Shown one piece after another: positions 14,729-24,191 of a stretch of DNA of 64,000 nt. The notes below the pieces were generated by a model. It searched no databases and was not told the DNA's origin. It worked only from the letters and a program-made list of their open reading frames with translations. Origin of the DNA: Chthoniobacter flavus Ellin428. GTDB taxonomy: Bacteria > Verrucomicrobiota > Verrucomicrobiia > Chthoniobacterales > Chthoniobacteraceae. How positions within the stretch are numbered: position 1 is the stretch's first letter; every line of letters begins with the position of its first letter. The DNA lies in NCBI RefSeq assembly GCF_000173075.1, contig NZ_ABVL01000024.1:175-64174 (forward strand), written 5' to 3'. The translations under genes were made by a program, and so were the position numbers.

Positions 14729-16920
14729 TCTCGATCGCGGAAACCGATCCGCCTCTTCCCGGGCTGTCGCTGGGCGCCTCGCTCTTGCGCGGCGCCCCGC
14801 GCAGCTATGCGATCCTCTTTTTCTCGGCCAATGCGCGGCTTGGCTGGTGGCTCATGGCTGTCTCCATGCTCGCGCCAGACTACGGCATCTCCGGCCTCGC
14901 GGGCGTGCTCACAGCCGGTGCACTGGCCTGGTGGCTGGGTTACGATCACGCGCAAATCCGTAGCGGCTTCCTGCTCTTCAATCCCCTGCTCGTCTGCCTC
15001 ACGGTTGCGTATCTGAACCGTTGCTATCACTTCGCCACGCCGACGTTTCTGCTGCTCTGGGCGGCCTCGGTGATCGGCGCGTTCTTCGTCTCTGCGGCGC
15101 TCCAGCGATGGGCAGGCTTACTCCTCGGGCTTTCCGCCCACAGCCTGCCTGCGGTGGCAGCGGCGTATGTCCTCTACTTCCTCGGCTTCTCGCTCTTCGG
15201 GCCACCTTCGCTGCCCGACTCCTCGACCCCGGTGTGGCTCGATCTGCCGGGCCTGCCACCATTCCTCCAGGCGATGTTCCAGGCCTTCGGGGCGATGCTT
15301 TTCCAACCCCACGTCGTGCCCGGGATGATGGTCTTTCTCGGGCTCGCGCTGACCTCGCCGCTGAGCACGCTCGCCGCATCGCTCTCCTTCACCGTGGGCG
15401 CAGCCACCATGTGGCAACTGGGTTTTCACCTCGGGCCGGAAGGCGTAACGTGGTGCGGGTTCAATTTCCTGCTCTGTGGGATCGCCTTGGGCTCGGGATA
15501 TTTCATCGCCTCCGCGGCGAGCCTGGCGCTGGCCATGTCGGGCGCATTTCTGTGCTCACTCACCAGCGTGGCGCTGGCCACCGCGCTTCGTTATTTCAAC
15601 CTGCCCGCGAGCGCGTTGCCCTATAATCTGGTCGTGCTCGCCATGGTCACCGCTCTCCGTGCCCGCCGCTCGGCAGGCGCGCTTCTACCGTCACCTTCCC
15701 CCGGTTCGTTGCCGGAGAGCGCGGTGCAGCAGGTGCTCATCGACGCCCAACGCTTCCCAGACCTGAAGACACCCGCGCTCTTTTCACCGGTCGGCGCGCT
15801 CTGCACCGTCACGCAATCCTTCGACGACACACTCACCCATCGTGGCCTGTGGCGTTACGCGCTGGATTTCGAAGTGGAGAAGGAAGGCCGGAAATGCCGC
15901 AGCGACGGATCGTCACTCGTCGATTACTTCATCTTCGGTGTGCCGGTGCTGGCACCCTGCTCCGGCGTGGTGGCCAATATCGTCAATCACGTGACGGACA
16001 ATGCCCCCGGTGGGAACAACCCCGAGGAAAATTGGGGCAACTACATCGTGATCTATAGCGATGCCGGTTACTACGTGATGCTCGCGCATCTGCAGCAGCA
16101 TTCGGCGACCGTCTTCGTTGGCCAACGGGTCAGCCGAGGCTTCGTGCTCGGCACCTGCGGCAACAGCGGACGCTCGCCGTTCCCACATTTGCACCTGCAG
16201 ATCCAGGATACCGCGCTGGCGGGTTCGGCCAGCCGGCCGTTTTGCTTGAAGCATTACCTTGCGCCAGGTGGCAACGGCATGTTCTTCCGGACTTCCGGCG
16301 TGCCCGCCGCCGGCACGCGAGTCCAAAGCGGAACGCCGCATCCCACCCTCAGCGAAACCCTTCACGGCTGGTTACCCGGTGAGTATCGCTATCGCATTTC
16401 GGAAGAAGAAGGCCGAGTGCGCGAAGAGACGCTATTGCTCGATTTCGATGACTTCGGACGGTATCGCTGGCGCTCGCGCCGCACCCACGCCCGGCTCATC
16501 GGTTTCATCTCGGAAGGCGTGTTCTTCACCACGGAATTCCAAGGCGATCATCGCAGTTTGCTGGCCTACTTTGCCGCCGGACTGGCGCGCGTGCCGAGCG
16601 TGCTCGAACCGAGCGTCGTCTGGGAGGACAGCGTCAATGCCACACCGTTCTTCGCCGGCCCGGAGCGTCTGATCCGCGCGCTGACGACACCGTTCATCGG
16701 ACTGAAGATGCTACGATACAAATACCAGCGGCAGGATGAGAACGAAGGCAGCTTCACCCTTCGCGCCACGCTGGAGCCGGGCCGCGAATGCGCCCAGGCG
16801 CCGCGCAACATCACGACCCTGCTCACGGGACGCCGCGGCGTCACCCGGCTCGAAGCTCGGTTGGTCAATGACCGGACGCTCATCGCGGAACTGCTCGAAC
16901 ACCAGACTGTCGGCGGGTAG
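14725..16920 (+). CDS. Urea-transporter-like membrane domain fused to M23 metallopeptidase
   Basis: A 731-residue two-domain protein. Residues 1-315 carry ~10 hydrophobic helices with urea-transporter-type features (GFLLFNPLLVCLTVAYL; a second, symmetry-related CGFNFLLCGIALGSGYF). After a Ser/Pro linker (~318-335), residues ~340-500 form an M23/LytM domain: H372 and D381 in THRGLWRYALDF, VPVLAPCSGVVANIVNHV, NYIVIYSDAGYYVMLAHLQQ (H455) and HLH (488-490), that is, all zinc and catalytic residues. A ~230-residue beta-rich tail of unknown type follows. Urea transporters are normally ~300 residues without a peptidase. The domain could move a small amide or peptide while the peptidase acts on peptidoglycan or a peptide. 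Last gene of the operon. Confidence 0.85.
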   Translation: MISIAETDPPLPGLSLGASLLRGAPRSYAILFFSANARLGWWLMAVSMLAPDYGISGLAGVLTAGALAWWLGYDHAQIRSGFLLFNPLLVCLTVAYLNRCYHFATPTFLLLWAASVIGAFFVSAALQRWAGLLLGLSAHSLPAVAAAYVLYFLGFSLFGPPSLPDSSTPVWLDLPGLPPFLQAMFQAFGAMLFQPHVVPGMMVFLGLALTSPLSTLAASLSFTVGAATMWQLGFHLGPEGVTWCGFNFLLCGIALGSGYFIASAASLALAMSGAFLCSLTSVALATALRYFNLPASALPYNLVVLAMVTALRARRSAGALLPSPSPGSLPESAVQQVLIDAQRFPDLKTPALFSPVGALCTVTQSFDDTLTHRGLWRYALDFEVEKEGRKCRSDGSSLVDYFIFGVPVLAPCSGVVANIVNHVTDNAPGGNNPEENWGNYIVIYSDAGYYVMLAHLQQHSATVFVGQRVSRGFVLGTCGNSGRSPFPHLHLQIQDTALAGSASRPFCLKHYLAPGGNGMFFRTSGVPAAGTRVQSGTPHPTLSETLHGWLPGEYRYRISEEEGRVREETLLLDFDDFGRYRWRSRRTHARLIGFISEGVFFTTEFQGDHRSLLAYFAAGLARVPSVLEPSVVWEDSVNATPFFAGPERLIRALTTPFIGLKMLRYKYQRQDENEGSFTLRATLEPGRECAQAPRNITTLLTGRRGVTRLEARLVNDRTLIAELLEHQTVGG

Positions 16921-16925
16921 GTAGC

Positions 16926-18005
16926 TTACTGCACCGTCTCCGCCGCATTGATCGCATCGATCAACTTGCGGAAGCGTCCGAAGTTTTTCCTCTTCGGAAC
17001 CATGACCAAGCGCGGCAGTTCGAGGATATCCGGCTCATTCGCCTCCTCGTGAAGCGCCACCCCTTGCGTGATGCGGTTTCCATCGAGGATATCATCGAAA
17101 GCCGCATTGATGAGCTCGATCGCCTTGTCCGTCAGTCGCCGCTGCACGCGGATCACCATCTTCTGGCCGACCCACCGGTAGCTGTTGAAGTTCTTGTAGA
17201 ACTGCGCGATTTCCGCGACCGCCTCGTCCACGCTGGCGCAGACTTTGAAGAGCGAGAAGTCGTCGTCGGAAACCAATCCCAGCCGGAGCAGATGCTCCTC
17301 GAGAAAATGAATCCACGTCTTCCAATACGTGCCGTCGTGACGATCCACCATCACCACGGGAATGATCCGCGCCTTGCCAGTCTGCATGAGCGTGAGCACC
17401 TCGAAGCCCTCATCCATCGTCCCGAAGCCGCCCGGAAAGAGCGCCACCGCGTGCGTTTCCTTCACGAAGTTGAGTTTACGGGTGAAGAAGTAGTTGAAAT
17501 TGATCAGCTTCTGGTCGCCATGAATCGTCTCATTCGCCTTCTGCTCAAACGGCAGGCGGATATTGAGGCCGAAGCTATTCTCCCGGCCGGCTCCGCGCTG
17601 AGCGGCACCCATGATGCCATCGCCACCTCCGGTGATGGTCATATAGCCGAGGTCCTCGTGCATCCGGCGGGCAAATTCCTCCGCCGCGACCGCCTCCGGC
17701 TCGGTGGCCTTGGTGCGCGCCGAGCCGAAAACGACCACCTTGTGCACATGCCGGTAGGGCGTAAAGACGCGGGCCGCATAACGGAGCTCCTTCAGAGAGC
17801 GGTTGAAAAGCTTCAGGTCGGCCGTTGTCGTCCGGTCCCGCCCCATCTTCAAGGCGGTGATGATCATTTCCTCGATCAACTCGCAGGACTTCGTGCACTC
17901 CCACTCGCACACGAGCTGTTTGATCAATTCGTCGGTTTTCGGGTTGCCTGTGGTCTGGGTCTTGTTCGGAGTGGCGGAAATGCCGCCGGCGGTAAAATCC
18001 TGCAT
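16926..18005 (-). CDS. LOG family (TIGR00730-type) Rossmann protein
   Basis: A 359-residue LOG-family protein with the signature PGGFGTMDEGFEVLTLMQTGK and upstream VVFGSARTK, GYMTITGGGDGIMGAAQRGA. Family members hydrolyse nucleoside monophosphates, including cytokinin ribotides, to free base. The N-terminal ~90 residues (TDELIKQLVCEWECTKSCEL, IITALKMGRDRTT) and C-terminal ~100 residues are additions compared with the ~190-residue small LOG proteins, as in the longer bacterial form. It converges on the five-gene operon with 5 bases between stops. Substrate here unknown. Confidence 0.85.
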   Translation of the reverse strand: MQDFTAGGISATPNKTQTTGNPKTDELIKQLVCEWECTKSCELIEEMIITALKMGRDRTTTADLKLFNRSLKELRYAARVFTPYRHVHKVVVFGSARTKATEPEAVAAEEFARRMHEDLGYMTITGGGDGIMGAAQRGAGRENSFGLNIRLPFEQKANETIHGDQKLINFNYFFTRKLNFVKETHAVALFPGGFGTMDEGFEVLTLMQTGKARIIPVVMVDRHDGTYWKTWIHFLEEHLLRLGLVSDDDFSLFKVCASVDEAVAEIAQFYKNFNSYRWVGQKMVIRVQRRLTDKAIELINAAFDDILDGNRITQGVALHEEANEPDILELPRLVMVPKRKNFGRFRKLIDAINAAETVQ

Positions 18006-18111
18006 TGGGGAAGATGAGAGTTGAGCGAAAGAGGCGGGCCGGTTACAAGCGCCGTCCGCTTTTATCTTTCGCCCTGAAGTACCGAAACCTCAACTTTCGC
18101 TCCATTTTCCC

Positions 18112-19128
18112 ATGATCGTCGTCATCCGTCCCAATACTCCCCGCCCGCAAATCGATGAAGTTATCGCCGAAGTCCAGAAGCTCGGCTACGACCCGCGGCC
18201 CATTTTCGGCACGGAGCAGACGGTCATCGCCGCCATCGGCGACGAGCGCACTCATCACACCCTCACCTCGCTCACGGCCCTTCCCCAAGTGGAGAAAGTG
18301 ATCCCCGTCCAGAAGCGCCACAAGCTCGTCAGCCGCGAGTCCCACTCCGGCGACACCACGGTGGACGTCGACGGCTTGAAGGTCGGCGCCAATGCTCCCT
18401 TCTGCCTCATGGCCGGCCCCTGCTCGGTGGAAAGTGAAGAGCAGCTCATCAGCACCGCCCGGGCGGTGAAGGCCGCCGGCGCCACCATCCTGCGCGGCGG
18501 CGCCTTCAAGCCGCGCACTTCGCCCTACGAATTCCAGGGACTCGGCAGCGAAGGCCTGCGCCTGCTCTCGCTCGCGAAGAAGGAGACGGGGCTGAAGATC
18601 ATCACCGAAGTGCTCAGCGAGCGCCATGTCGATGAAGTCGCCTCGCACACCGACATCCTGCAGATCGGCGCCCGCAATTCGCAGAACTTCCAGCTCCTCA
18701 TCGAGTGCGCCAAGACCGGCAAGCCGATCCTCCTCAAGCGTGGCTTGAGCCAGAAGATCGAGGAATGGCTGCTCGGCGCCGAATACCTGCTCGCTCACGG
18801 CAATAACAAGGTGATGTTCTGCGAGCGAGGCATCCGCACTTTCGAGACCTACACCCGCAACACCCTCGACCTCGCCGCGGTGGCCATCGCCAAGAAGGAG
18901 TCGCATCTGCCGGTGATCGTCGATCCGAGCCAGGGCTGCGGCCGCGCCGATCTCGTGCGTATGCTCTGCAAGGGCTCCGTGGCCATGGGCGCGGACGGCC
19001 TGCTCATCGAGGTGCACCCGCACCCCGCCGAAGCCCTCAGCGACGGCCAGCAGCAGGTGGATTTCGTCGGCTTCCAGCAACTCGTGAAAGATCTGCAGCC
19101 GCTGCTCGGCGCCATGGGACGCGCTTAA
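18112..19128 (+). CDS. aroF: 3-deoxy-7-phosphoheptulonate (DAHP) synthase, class I beta
   Basis: A 338-residue enzyme for the first step of the shikimate pathway. An N-terminal ferredoxin-like regulatory domain ([20 protein letters not shown], ~1-75) precedes a TIM barrel with [27 protein letters not shown], the KPILLKRG segment, CERGIRTFE and [12 protein letters not shown]. This is the AroF/AroG-beta type related to KDO8P synthase. Start at ATG 18112. It is divergent from the LOG gene and stands alone. The N-terminal domain implies allosteric control, commonly by Tyr/Phe or prephenate, in this subfamily. Confidence 0.95.
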   Translation: MIVVIRPNTPRPQIDEVIAEVQKLGYDPRPIFGTEQTVIAAIGDERTHHTLTSLTALPQVEKVIPVQKRHKLVSRESHSGDTTVDVDGLKVGANAPFCLMAGPCSVESEEQLISTARAVKAAGATILRGGAFKPRTSPYEFQGLGSEGLRLLSLAKKETGLKIITEVLSERHVDEVASHTDILQIGARNSQNFQLLIECAKTGKPILLKRGLSQKIEEWLLGAEYLLAHGNNKVMFCERGIRTFETYTRNTLDLAAVAIAKKESHLPVIVDPSQGCGRADLVRMLCKGSVAMGADGLLIEVHPHPAEALSDGQQQVDFVGFQQLVKDLQPLLGAMGRA

Positions 19129-19197
19129 GCGATTTTTCGGGAGCCACCACTCTCCGAAGGACTGTGGGACGTTCGTTGAAAAGCTCTTCCGGAAATC

Positions 19198-19635
19198 ATG
19201 ACTAACGAACCTCGGTCTCGCTCGCGAACCATCGTCCGTCGAGTGCTGGTCATTCTGGGATTCGTTGTCTTGATTGGGTTGCTGTTTCCCCTGGTAGGCC
19301 CCCCGAAGGAGCACCCTCGTCGCGCGGAGACCCGGTCTTTCGTGCAGGGGCTTCTCGGCTCGGTTAAAGCCTATACGGCTGAATATGGGTCCCCCCCTGG
19401 CGGTACCCCCGCGCAAATCATGGCCGCTTTTCGAGGAGACAATCCGCGTAAAGTCTTATTCTTCGACGCAAGTGCCAATCGCTTTAACGCCCAAGGAGAG
19501 CTTGTCGATCCTTGGGGCACGCCCTACCGCTTCGACGTTTCCAAAACCGACTCTCCGCGGGTCTGGTCCTGCGGGCCCAATCGCAAAGACGAAGGTGGGG
19601 CGGCAGGCTCCGATGACATTGTAAGTTGGCGCTGA
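19198..19635 (+). CDS. Membrane-anchored pseudopilin GspG-like domain protein
   Basis: A 145-residue protein: a basic N-terminus (NEPRSRSRTIVRR), one transmembrane helix (VLVILGFVVLIGLLFPLVG), a helix (FVQGLLGSVKAYTAEYGSPP) and a C-terminal part ending DPWGTPYRFDV...VWSCGPNRKDEGG..SDDI, which is the calcium-loop-like end of GspG major pseudopilins. It lacks the prepilin-peptidase site (G followed by F-T-L-I-E), so it is not a classical pseudopilin. Similar short proteins are frequent in Verrucomicrobiota and Planctomycetota. Function unknown. Confidence 0.7.
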   Translation: MTNEPRSRSRTIVRRVLVILGFVVLIGLLFPLVGPPKEHPRRAETRSFVQGLLGSVKAYTAEYGSPPGGTPAQIMAAFRGDNPRKVLFFDASANRFNAQGELVDPWGTPYRFDVSKTDSPRVWSCGPNRKDEGGAAGSDDIVSWR

Positions 19636-19824
19636 CCGGCGGATCGACTTCAGGGAAGAAATCTCTCCGTAACCTCTTGTCAGACACCGGGATGGCAACG
19701 AACTTGCTGAACGCCGTCCGGGTCGATCACCAGGAGCGCTAGGCGGATTCGCCGGCAGGAAGGTGCCTCGTCTCCCCGCTTGTGCAGCGGAGAGGTTCGG
19801 GACATGATCTTTGGTTTGATCGAG

Positions 19825-20292
19825 ATGAAAGCGCTGTTTCTCCTTTCCTGCTTCTTCCTTCTCGTCGGTGTCCTTCCGGCAGCCGCTCAGTTGCCCGGCA
19901 TGGAATCGCTGGCGGGCTTAATCATTAGCCAGTTCGATCGCGACCATGATGGGAACGTCGACATCAACGAATGGCAGAATGGCGCGAACGACGGCTTTGT
20001 CGAGATGGACAAAGACCAGGACGGCTTTATCTCCGAGTCAGAGGTTGATGCTCTCTCGGACGACATCAGCGAAGAAATCGGCCGGCTCGGCGCCGCGGCT
20101 GCGGTGGTGCTGATCAAGAAAATCCTCTTCACTTTCGACACGGATCACGATCACCGGATCAGCAAGGCGGAATACGAGGCCGGCTGCACCGCCCTTTTCA
20201 AGCTGCTCGATACCAATCACGACAAACTGCTGACCAAGGCCGAGCTGGCCGAACTGCCCATCCGCCTCTTCCAGCGCGGGGACGGCAAGTAA
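19825..20292 (+). CDS. Exported EF-hand calcium-binding protein
   Basis: A 155-residue protein with signal peptide (MKALFLLSCFFLLVGVLPAAAQ) and four EF-hand loops: DRDHDGNVDINE, DKDQDGFISESE, DTDHDHRISKAE and DTNHDKLLTKAE. The last two lack the usual glycine at loop position 6 and may bind calcium weakly. Upstream in-frame ATG codons at 19804 and the frame from 19780 are possible, but the chosen start gives a clean signal peptide. It is probably a periplasmic calcium sensor or buffer. It converges on a frameshifted gene at 20312. Confidence 0.85.
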   Translation: MKALFLLSCFFLLVGVLPAAAQLPGMESLAGLIISQFDRDHDGNVDINEWQNGANDGFVEMDKDQDGFISESEVDALSDDISEEIGRLGAAAAVVLIKKILFTFDTDHDHRISKAEYEAGCTALFKLLDTNHDKLLTKAELAELPIRLFQRGDGK

Positions 20293-20311
20293 GCGGTCGC
20301 TGCAGTTCCGG

Positions 20312-20987
20312 CTATTTCTTCTCCGGCGCAGTCACTGTTGGCGTCTCGATCTTCGCGTCCTTCGGCAGGGCTTCGTAGGTGATGTCCGCGTGCACGGTCT
20401 GCTTGAACAGAATCGCATTCGATTGCGATCGCCGAACCAGCCAGCCGTTTTTTCCCTCGGGAACCAGCCACTCCTGCGGCAGATCCTGGGGATCGGTCTT
20501 GTCTCCGGCGTCCGGCACCATGCGGAGGTGCACAAGGTCCTTTCCGTCGACCTTTTCCTTGCCCACCGATTCATAGGTCGGGCGGCGCGGATTGCCCACT
20601 ACCTGCCCGCCCTCCAGCGGGCGCCAGGGCCGCGGCCGCGAGATCATCGTCGCCGGTCGTGCTTCGCCAGGTCTTCCCTTCGTCGTCGCTCACGTAGTAG
20701 CTCCCGTCCTTGCGGATGATCTCCATCGGCTGCTTGCCGGACAGCACCATATCCCAATCGTCGCCCACCCGCCGCAGCTTGAGATGCAGCTCAAATGTCT
20801 CGCGCTTGAAGGTCGCGTCGGCCGCCAATGCCGGCAGCTTCCGCGTCGCCGCCCGGGCCGCGTCGAGCTGGTCCGTGGGCGAAGCCGGCTTCTTCTTCCT
20901 GTCGGGCGACGCGGTGGCGGAAGCCGCGGCGGAAAGCAGCAGCCCGGCCACGAAGATCCCGGTCAAACGAAACAAGTGCGATTTCAT
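20312..20987 (-). pseudogene. Exported hypothetical protein, broken by a one-base insertion
   Basis: Two overlapping minus-strand frames read as one protein if a base is removed. The first (from ATG 20987) has a signal peptide (MKSHLFRLTGIFVAGLLLSA) and reaches KTWRSTTGDDDLAAAALAP. The second continues LEGGQVVGNPRRPTYESVGK to the stop at 20312. The junction is a CCC run near 20617-20623 where CC would restore GCG CCG CTG GAG. The corrected product would be about 224 residues, exported, with lipoprotein-carrier-like content (repeated DGK, PMEIIRKDGSYY, KDLVHLRMVPD). No family recognised. Whether the frameshift is real or a sequencing error cannot be decided here. Confidence 0.65.
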
Positions 20988-21099
20988 GCACCTCATGCAA
21001 GCGGCATCTCCTCTGCCAAGTCCAGTACGATGTCACTTTTGCCCAAACGCCCGCGGCTTGCCTTCGGTCGGGATCACTGGCCAAATCGTCGCGAATGCC

Positions 21100-21558
21100 A
21101 TGAACTCTCGTCAAAAACTCGGATGGACGCTGGTTCTTATTTTGGCGCTGTTTTGCTGCGTTTGTGGAACGCTCGCCTTCGTCAGCAGGTTCAGTTTGTT
21201 CGGACTCCTTACGGGGCCCGAAGAGACCGGCGAAGCGCATCTGAACAAGCTCGCACGCTCCGCCTCACCAATCATACAAGGCCTGGAGCGTTACCGCGCG
21301 GAGCATCAGCGATTTCCAACTGACCCCGCGGATCTGACTCCCTATCTGCCCCCGATTCCGGCCACTCCCGCATCGGCAAATCACGCCTTTATCCGGGGCT
21401 GGTTCTATCATCGCGATCAAACCGGCCAGGGTTACTCGCTCGCTTACAAAGTCGACCGCGACCCAAACCTCATCTACGTCTCTGACGGCTCCACCGCTCA
21501 CTGGGAATACGATCCCGGCGATGGCACTCCGAGCAAGGTGCTGCACCTCAAACCTTGA
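21100..21558 (+). CDS. Single-TM hypothetical protein
   Basis: A 152-residue protein from ATG 21100 (MNSRQKLGWT). It has one N-terminal transmembrane helix (LVLILALFCCVCGTLAFV) and an exported domain with LARSASPIIQGLERYRAEHQRFP..., similar in plan to pseudopilin-like proteins ('I..ALE.Y....G.YP'). It ends with VYVSDGSTAHWEYDPGDGTPSK, an end common in such proteins. The frame is open further upstream but that part is antisense to the gene at 20312-20987. Probably an anchored extracytoplasmic protein of unknown role. It precedes the SGNH hydrolase gene by 64 bases. Confidence 0.65.
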   Translation: MNSRQKLGWTLVLILALFCCVCGTLAFVSRFSLFGLLTGPEETGEAHLNKLARSASPIIQGLERYRAEHQRFPTDPADLTPYLPPIPATPASANHAFIRGWFYHRDQTGQGYSLAYKVDRDPNLIYVSDGSTAHWEYDPGDGTPSKVLHLKP

Positions 21559-21622
21559 TCCGGATGAGGTGTGGGCCGAGTTAAGATTGGGAGAAAGCAA
21601 TCGGGCACGCTATCCTGCACGC

Positions 21623-23056
21623 GTGCGACTCTCTTCCCTCGTTTTCATCTTCATCGCCTTTATCTGCCCCGCTTTCGCGGAAAACGGCACATCGTCAGGC
21701 GCCCCGGCTTCACCTCTGCTCCAAAAGGGCAACGCCCGCGTCGTTCTCGTCGGTGATAGCATCACCGGCCAGAGCCGCAATCATCCGGCCGGCTATGCGC
21801 ATCAAATGGATTGGGCATTGGAACAGGCGTATCCCGGTTGCCATCCGCACATCATCGCCCTCGGCGGCAGCGGACAAGGCGTGCAAGCGTGGTTGAACAC
21901 GGAGAAGCGCTCGCGTACCGACTCCTTTCCGCTCGACGTCAAAGGCATCGACGTCAAAACCGAACTCGATCAACCCACCGACGTGCTCATCGTCATGCTC
22001 GGCATGAACGATGTCCTCGCGCCGTACGTCTGGGATGAACCCGCCTCGTGGGAGAAATGGTCGGCGAACTATCGTGAACTCGTCACGTCTCTGCAGAGCC
22101 GGCTGAAGCCCAAGATCACCGCGGTCGCCACCGCGACGATGTGCACGGAGGATGAGACTTCGCCGAAGAACGAAATGATCCGAAAGCTCAACGAGCATCT
22201 GCAGAGCCTCGCCCAAGAGATGGGACTCCTCGTCCTCCCGACCCACGCCACGATGCTCGATGTCCTGCGCCGTGGACGGCACGTGAAAGCAGATTTTCAT
22301 GTCACCCACGACTACGTCCATCCCAACGAAGCGGGGCACCAGGCCATCGCCATCGCGATGCTTCGCGGTTTGGACGGAGAAAAGGCGGCGCGCGCCATCG
22401 AAGAGCAAAAGCTTGCGAAAATCCTGAACCCAACCAGCAGCGCTCCCGTGCCCGTGACGATCGCCCCTTCCCCTGCTCCGTGGGTGGTCACCGCGGGATT
22501 CGTCCGCAAGCCTTGGAACGATCGTCAACCACCGACTGGCGCCACCTTTCACGGACCGGTGGAGGACGCCATCGAGCACGGTCGCTCGCCTCTCGACGTC
22601 GCCGAAGCCGCGCCGGGCCAGAAGCTCGATTGGGAACCGTATCAAGCCAGCATCAACTTCACGGGAGGAGCAAATCCCGACAGCGTGGATTTCGCTGCCG
22701 TCACCCACGCACGCCCATTTGAAGCCGGTTACGGCGCCCGGTGGATTCGTTCGGATCGCGAACGGCCGGTCAACGTCGAACTCAGCACGCAAGCTTTCGC
22801 GGGAACGCCCTATCTTGAAGTCTGGCTCAATGGGAAATCGATCTACTCCGGCCTGATCGCCGGCGAACCCGGCAAAAAGAAAACGGTCCCTGCGCAGTTG
22901 CACGGCGGGTGGAACACGCTCGCCTTCGCGCTGAATCACGTCACCTGGCAGATGCAATGCACCGTCCATCTCGCCGGTGTGGGCGACGATTCGCTGAGCG
23001 ATCTACAGTACTCGATCAACGCGCAGGAAGCCGAGACATCGACCAAGCGCAACTAA
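21623..23056 (+). CDS. Exported SGNH/GDSL hydrolase with C-terminal beta domain
   Basis: A 477-residue protein starting at GTG 21623, chosen because it gives a signal peptide (MRLSSLVFIFIAFICPAFAE). Block I VVLVGDSITGQ (nucleophile Ser46), a glycine block (ALGGSGQGV), block III GMND (127-130) and the THDYVHPNEAGH block (Asp229/His232) show a complete catalytic set. From ~300 a second, beta-rich region appears (YLEVWLNGKSIYSG, LHGGWNTLAFALNHV), perhaps a carbohydrate-binding domain. Likely a secreted esterase on acylated polysaccharide. It precedes a second, frameshifted SGNH gene. Confidence 0.85.
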   Translation: MRLSSLVFIFIAFICPAFAENGTSSGAPASPLLQKGNARVVLVGDSITGQSRNHPAGYAHQMDWALEQAYPGCHPHIIALGGSGQGVQAWLNTEKRSRTDSFPLDVKGIDVKTELDQPTDVLIVMLGMNDVLAPYVWDEPASWEKWSANYRELVTSLQSRLKPKITAVATATMCTEDETSPKNEMIRKLNEHLQSLAQEMGLLVLPTHATMLDVLRRGRHVKADFHVTHDYVHPNEAGHQAIAIAMLRGLDGEKAARAIEEQKLAKILNPTSSAPVPVTIAPSPAPWVVTAGFVRKPWNDRQPPTGATFHGPVEDAIEHGRSPLDVAEAAPGQKLDWEPYQASINFTGGANPDSVDFAAVTHARPFEAGYGARWIRSDRERPVNVELSTQAFAGTPYLEVWLNGKSIYSGLIAGEPGKKKTVPAQLHGGWNTLAFALNHVTWQMQCTVHLAGVGDDSLSDLQYSINAQEAETSTKRN

Positions 23057-23110
23057 AGCGCCGCCGGCTGCTCACCGCCTGCTTGCACTCGACGCCCAAT
23101 CCATCATTGG

Positions 23111-24101
23111 ATGCACATCATGCGTTCCCTCCCCCTGCTCCTCGTTCTGCTTCTTTCCCTTTGTGCGTGGCCGCTCCGCGCTGCGGATGACTTTCTTCCC
23201 GGCGTAAAGCGCATCGTCTTCCTCGGCGATAGCATCACGCATGGCGGTGGATATGTGGAGGATTTCGAACTCTATCTTTTCGCGCGGCATCCGGAGCGGA
23301 AGTTCGAGGTCATCGACATCGGGCTCTCCAGCGAGACGGTTTCCGGCCTGTCGGAGGAAGGGCATGCGGGCGGAAAATTTCCGCGCCCCGATTTGCACGA
23401 GCGGCTCGACCGCGCGCTGCCGAAGACCAAGCCGGATCTCGTCTTCGCCTGCTACGGCATGAACGACGGCATCTATCTGCCGCTCGATGAATCGCGCTTC
23501 GCGAAATTCCGCGAAGGCATGAATTGGCTGCACGACAAGGTCACTGCCGCCGGCGCACAGATCATTCACCTCACCCCGCCGACCTTTCACCCGCTCACCG
23601 CGCGTCCCACACCGGGCCCGGGATGGCAAGCAGCCCGCGTCGATGCTCGGCGGCTACAATGAAGTGCTCGACCACTATTCCGAGTGGCTGCTCGATCAAC
23701 GCTCCAAAGGCTGGCGCGTCATCGACATCCACGGCCCGATGAATGCCTTCATTGAAGCGCAGCGGAAGACCAATCCCGATTTCATCTTCGCCAAGGACGG
23801 CATCCACCCGAATGCGGAAGGCCACGCCCTGATCGCCGATCAACTCATCGCCGCCCTTGTCCCACAAGACGCCGTATGGTGGAAGAAATTCCAGACCGAT
23901 CTCGCGGCGAATCCCAAAGGCGCCGAACTGCTGAAGCTCGTGCATCAGCATGTCCATGTCCTCGGCGACGCCTGGCTGAGCGACATCGGCCACAAGCGCC
24001 CCGGCGTGAATCCCGGCCTGCCGTTGCCGGAAGCCAAAGCGAAGGCTGCGGAACTGGAGACGAAAATCCGCGCGGCGGTCGCCGAATTGCATCTCCAATA
24101 A
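23111..24101 (+). pseudogene. Exported SGNH/GDSL hydrolase, broken by a one-base insertion
   Basis: The first frame (23111 to 23662) carries a signal peptide (MRSLPLLLVLLLSLCAWPLR), block I IVFLGDSITHGGGY, YGMNDGIY and IIHLTPPTFHPL. The second frame, one base later, continues as DGKQPASMLGGYNEVLDHYS and contains the catalytic-type DGIHPNAEGHALIA and a helical tail to 24101. The frames join near 23617-23622 in the run CCCGGG, where GG instead of GGG would restore the reading. The intact protein would be about 329 residues. Either a sequencing error or a recent inactivation. Confidence 0.8.
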
Positions 24102-24191
24102 GATCACGTCTCGTCAACTACGCGAAGGTGCGTACTTGACCTGGCGAACATTGCAATCGCAGCATGTGGGTTCAAACATCAAGCGATCGTC

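Noticed and set aside
17049-18017. 322-codon plus-strand open frame
   Set aside because: Antisense to the LOG gene with PGGFGTMDE; no start signal or family features.
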